This document shows positions 33,033 through 33,052 of a DNA stretch of 33,052 bases, piece by piece. Position numbers and translations under genes: made by a program. Position 1 is the stretch's first letter, and every line of letters begins with the position of its first letter. A model generated the notes under the pieces. The model saw only the letters and a list, made by a program, of their open reading frames with translations, was not told the DNA's origin and searched no databases. The stretch comes from Desulfobacteraceae bacterium (lineage in GTDB: Bacteria > Desulfobacterota > Desulfobacteria > Desulfobacterales > Desulfolunaceae). The stretch spans positions 1 to 33,052 of the forward strand of contig JABXKT010000019.1 in the NCBI GenBank assembly GCA_013619155.1, in the 5' to 3' direction.

Positions 33033-33052
33033 CCCTACGCGGATGCGTAGGG
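33033..33052 (+). terminator. hairpin terminator at the window edge
   Basis: CCCTACGC (33033-33040) pairs with GCGTAGGG (33045-33052) around GGAT, after a run of A residues. The expected T-run would lie beyond the window. It follows the glycosyltransferase stop by 7 bases and looks bidirectional. Confidence 0.75.

Overview
The window looks like chromosomal DNA of an anaerobic, Gram-negative, moderate-GC bacterium. A Desulfobacterota (deltaproteobacterial) host is my best guess. It rests on the mix of transporters, an iron-sulfur flavoprotein, a CvfB/YitL protein, a TIGR04283-type glycosyltransferase, lipoproteins and a class A PBP; no marker gene in the window proves it. I see no rRNA, tRNA, CRISPR array, transposase, integrase or phage gene.

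Layout. (1) 1-1200: an AT-rich start, a small ribbon-helix-helix-like protein and an intergenic stretch with palindromes. (2) 1204-8548: a divergent oligopeptide-type ABC importer. Binding protein, two permeases and a YtcJ-type amidohydrolase lie on the minus strand; the two ATPases lie on the plus strand. (3) 8549-11480: mostly non-coding, with a 50-residue membrane protein (minus) that has its own terminator, and an orphan lipoprotein. (4) 11480-17990: a FecCD-type permease and ATPase behind a leader terminator, then a metal-chelate binding protein and two SAM methyltransferases, with repeat arrays between them. (5) 18317-22627: minus-strand membrane proteins: YdjM-like, BrnQ, and an NSS-family sodium symporter. 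(6) 23076-33025: single-gene units: CvfB-like, MFS, flavoprotein, YaeQ, YadS/UPF0126, PBP1b-like, TPR lipoprotein, and a glycosyltransferase at the right edge.

The most striking feature is not a gene. From about 8.5 kb rightwards nearly every gap between transcription units carries one or more copies of a modular palindromic repeat family. Copies share end motifs (GCCTTCTATGGTTAAAG; GCCTCCGGCGGCC and its inverse) and a fixed order of hairpins. The central hairpin keeps its geometry (about 16 bp of stem and a 3-nt loop) while its stem sequence changes with compensating changes on the other arm. One copy has an unrelated perfect 20-bp stem in the same slot. The family resembles REPIN/MITE elements with structure-level conservation. 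One copy supplies the last codons and the stop of a methyltransferase gene.

How the genes work together: the first importer probably feeds a peptide-like or N-acylated compound to its linked amidohydrolase. The FecCD/FecE/binding-protein set imports an iron, corrinoid or other metal complex and is linked to two methyltransferases of unknown substrate. The right half is a run of independent housekeeping and transport genes separated by the repeats.
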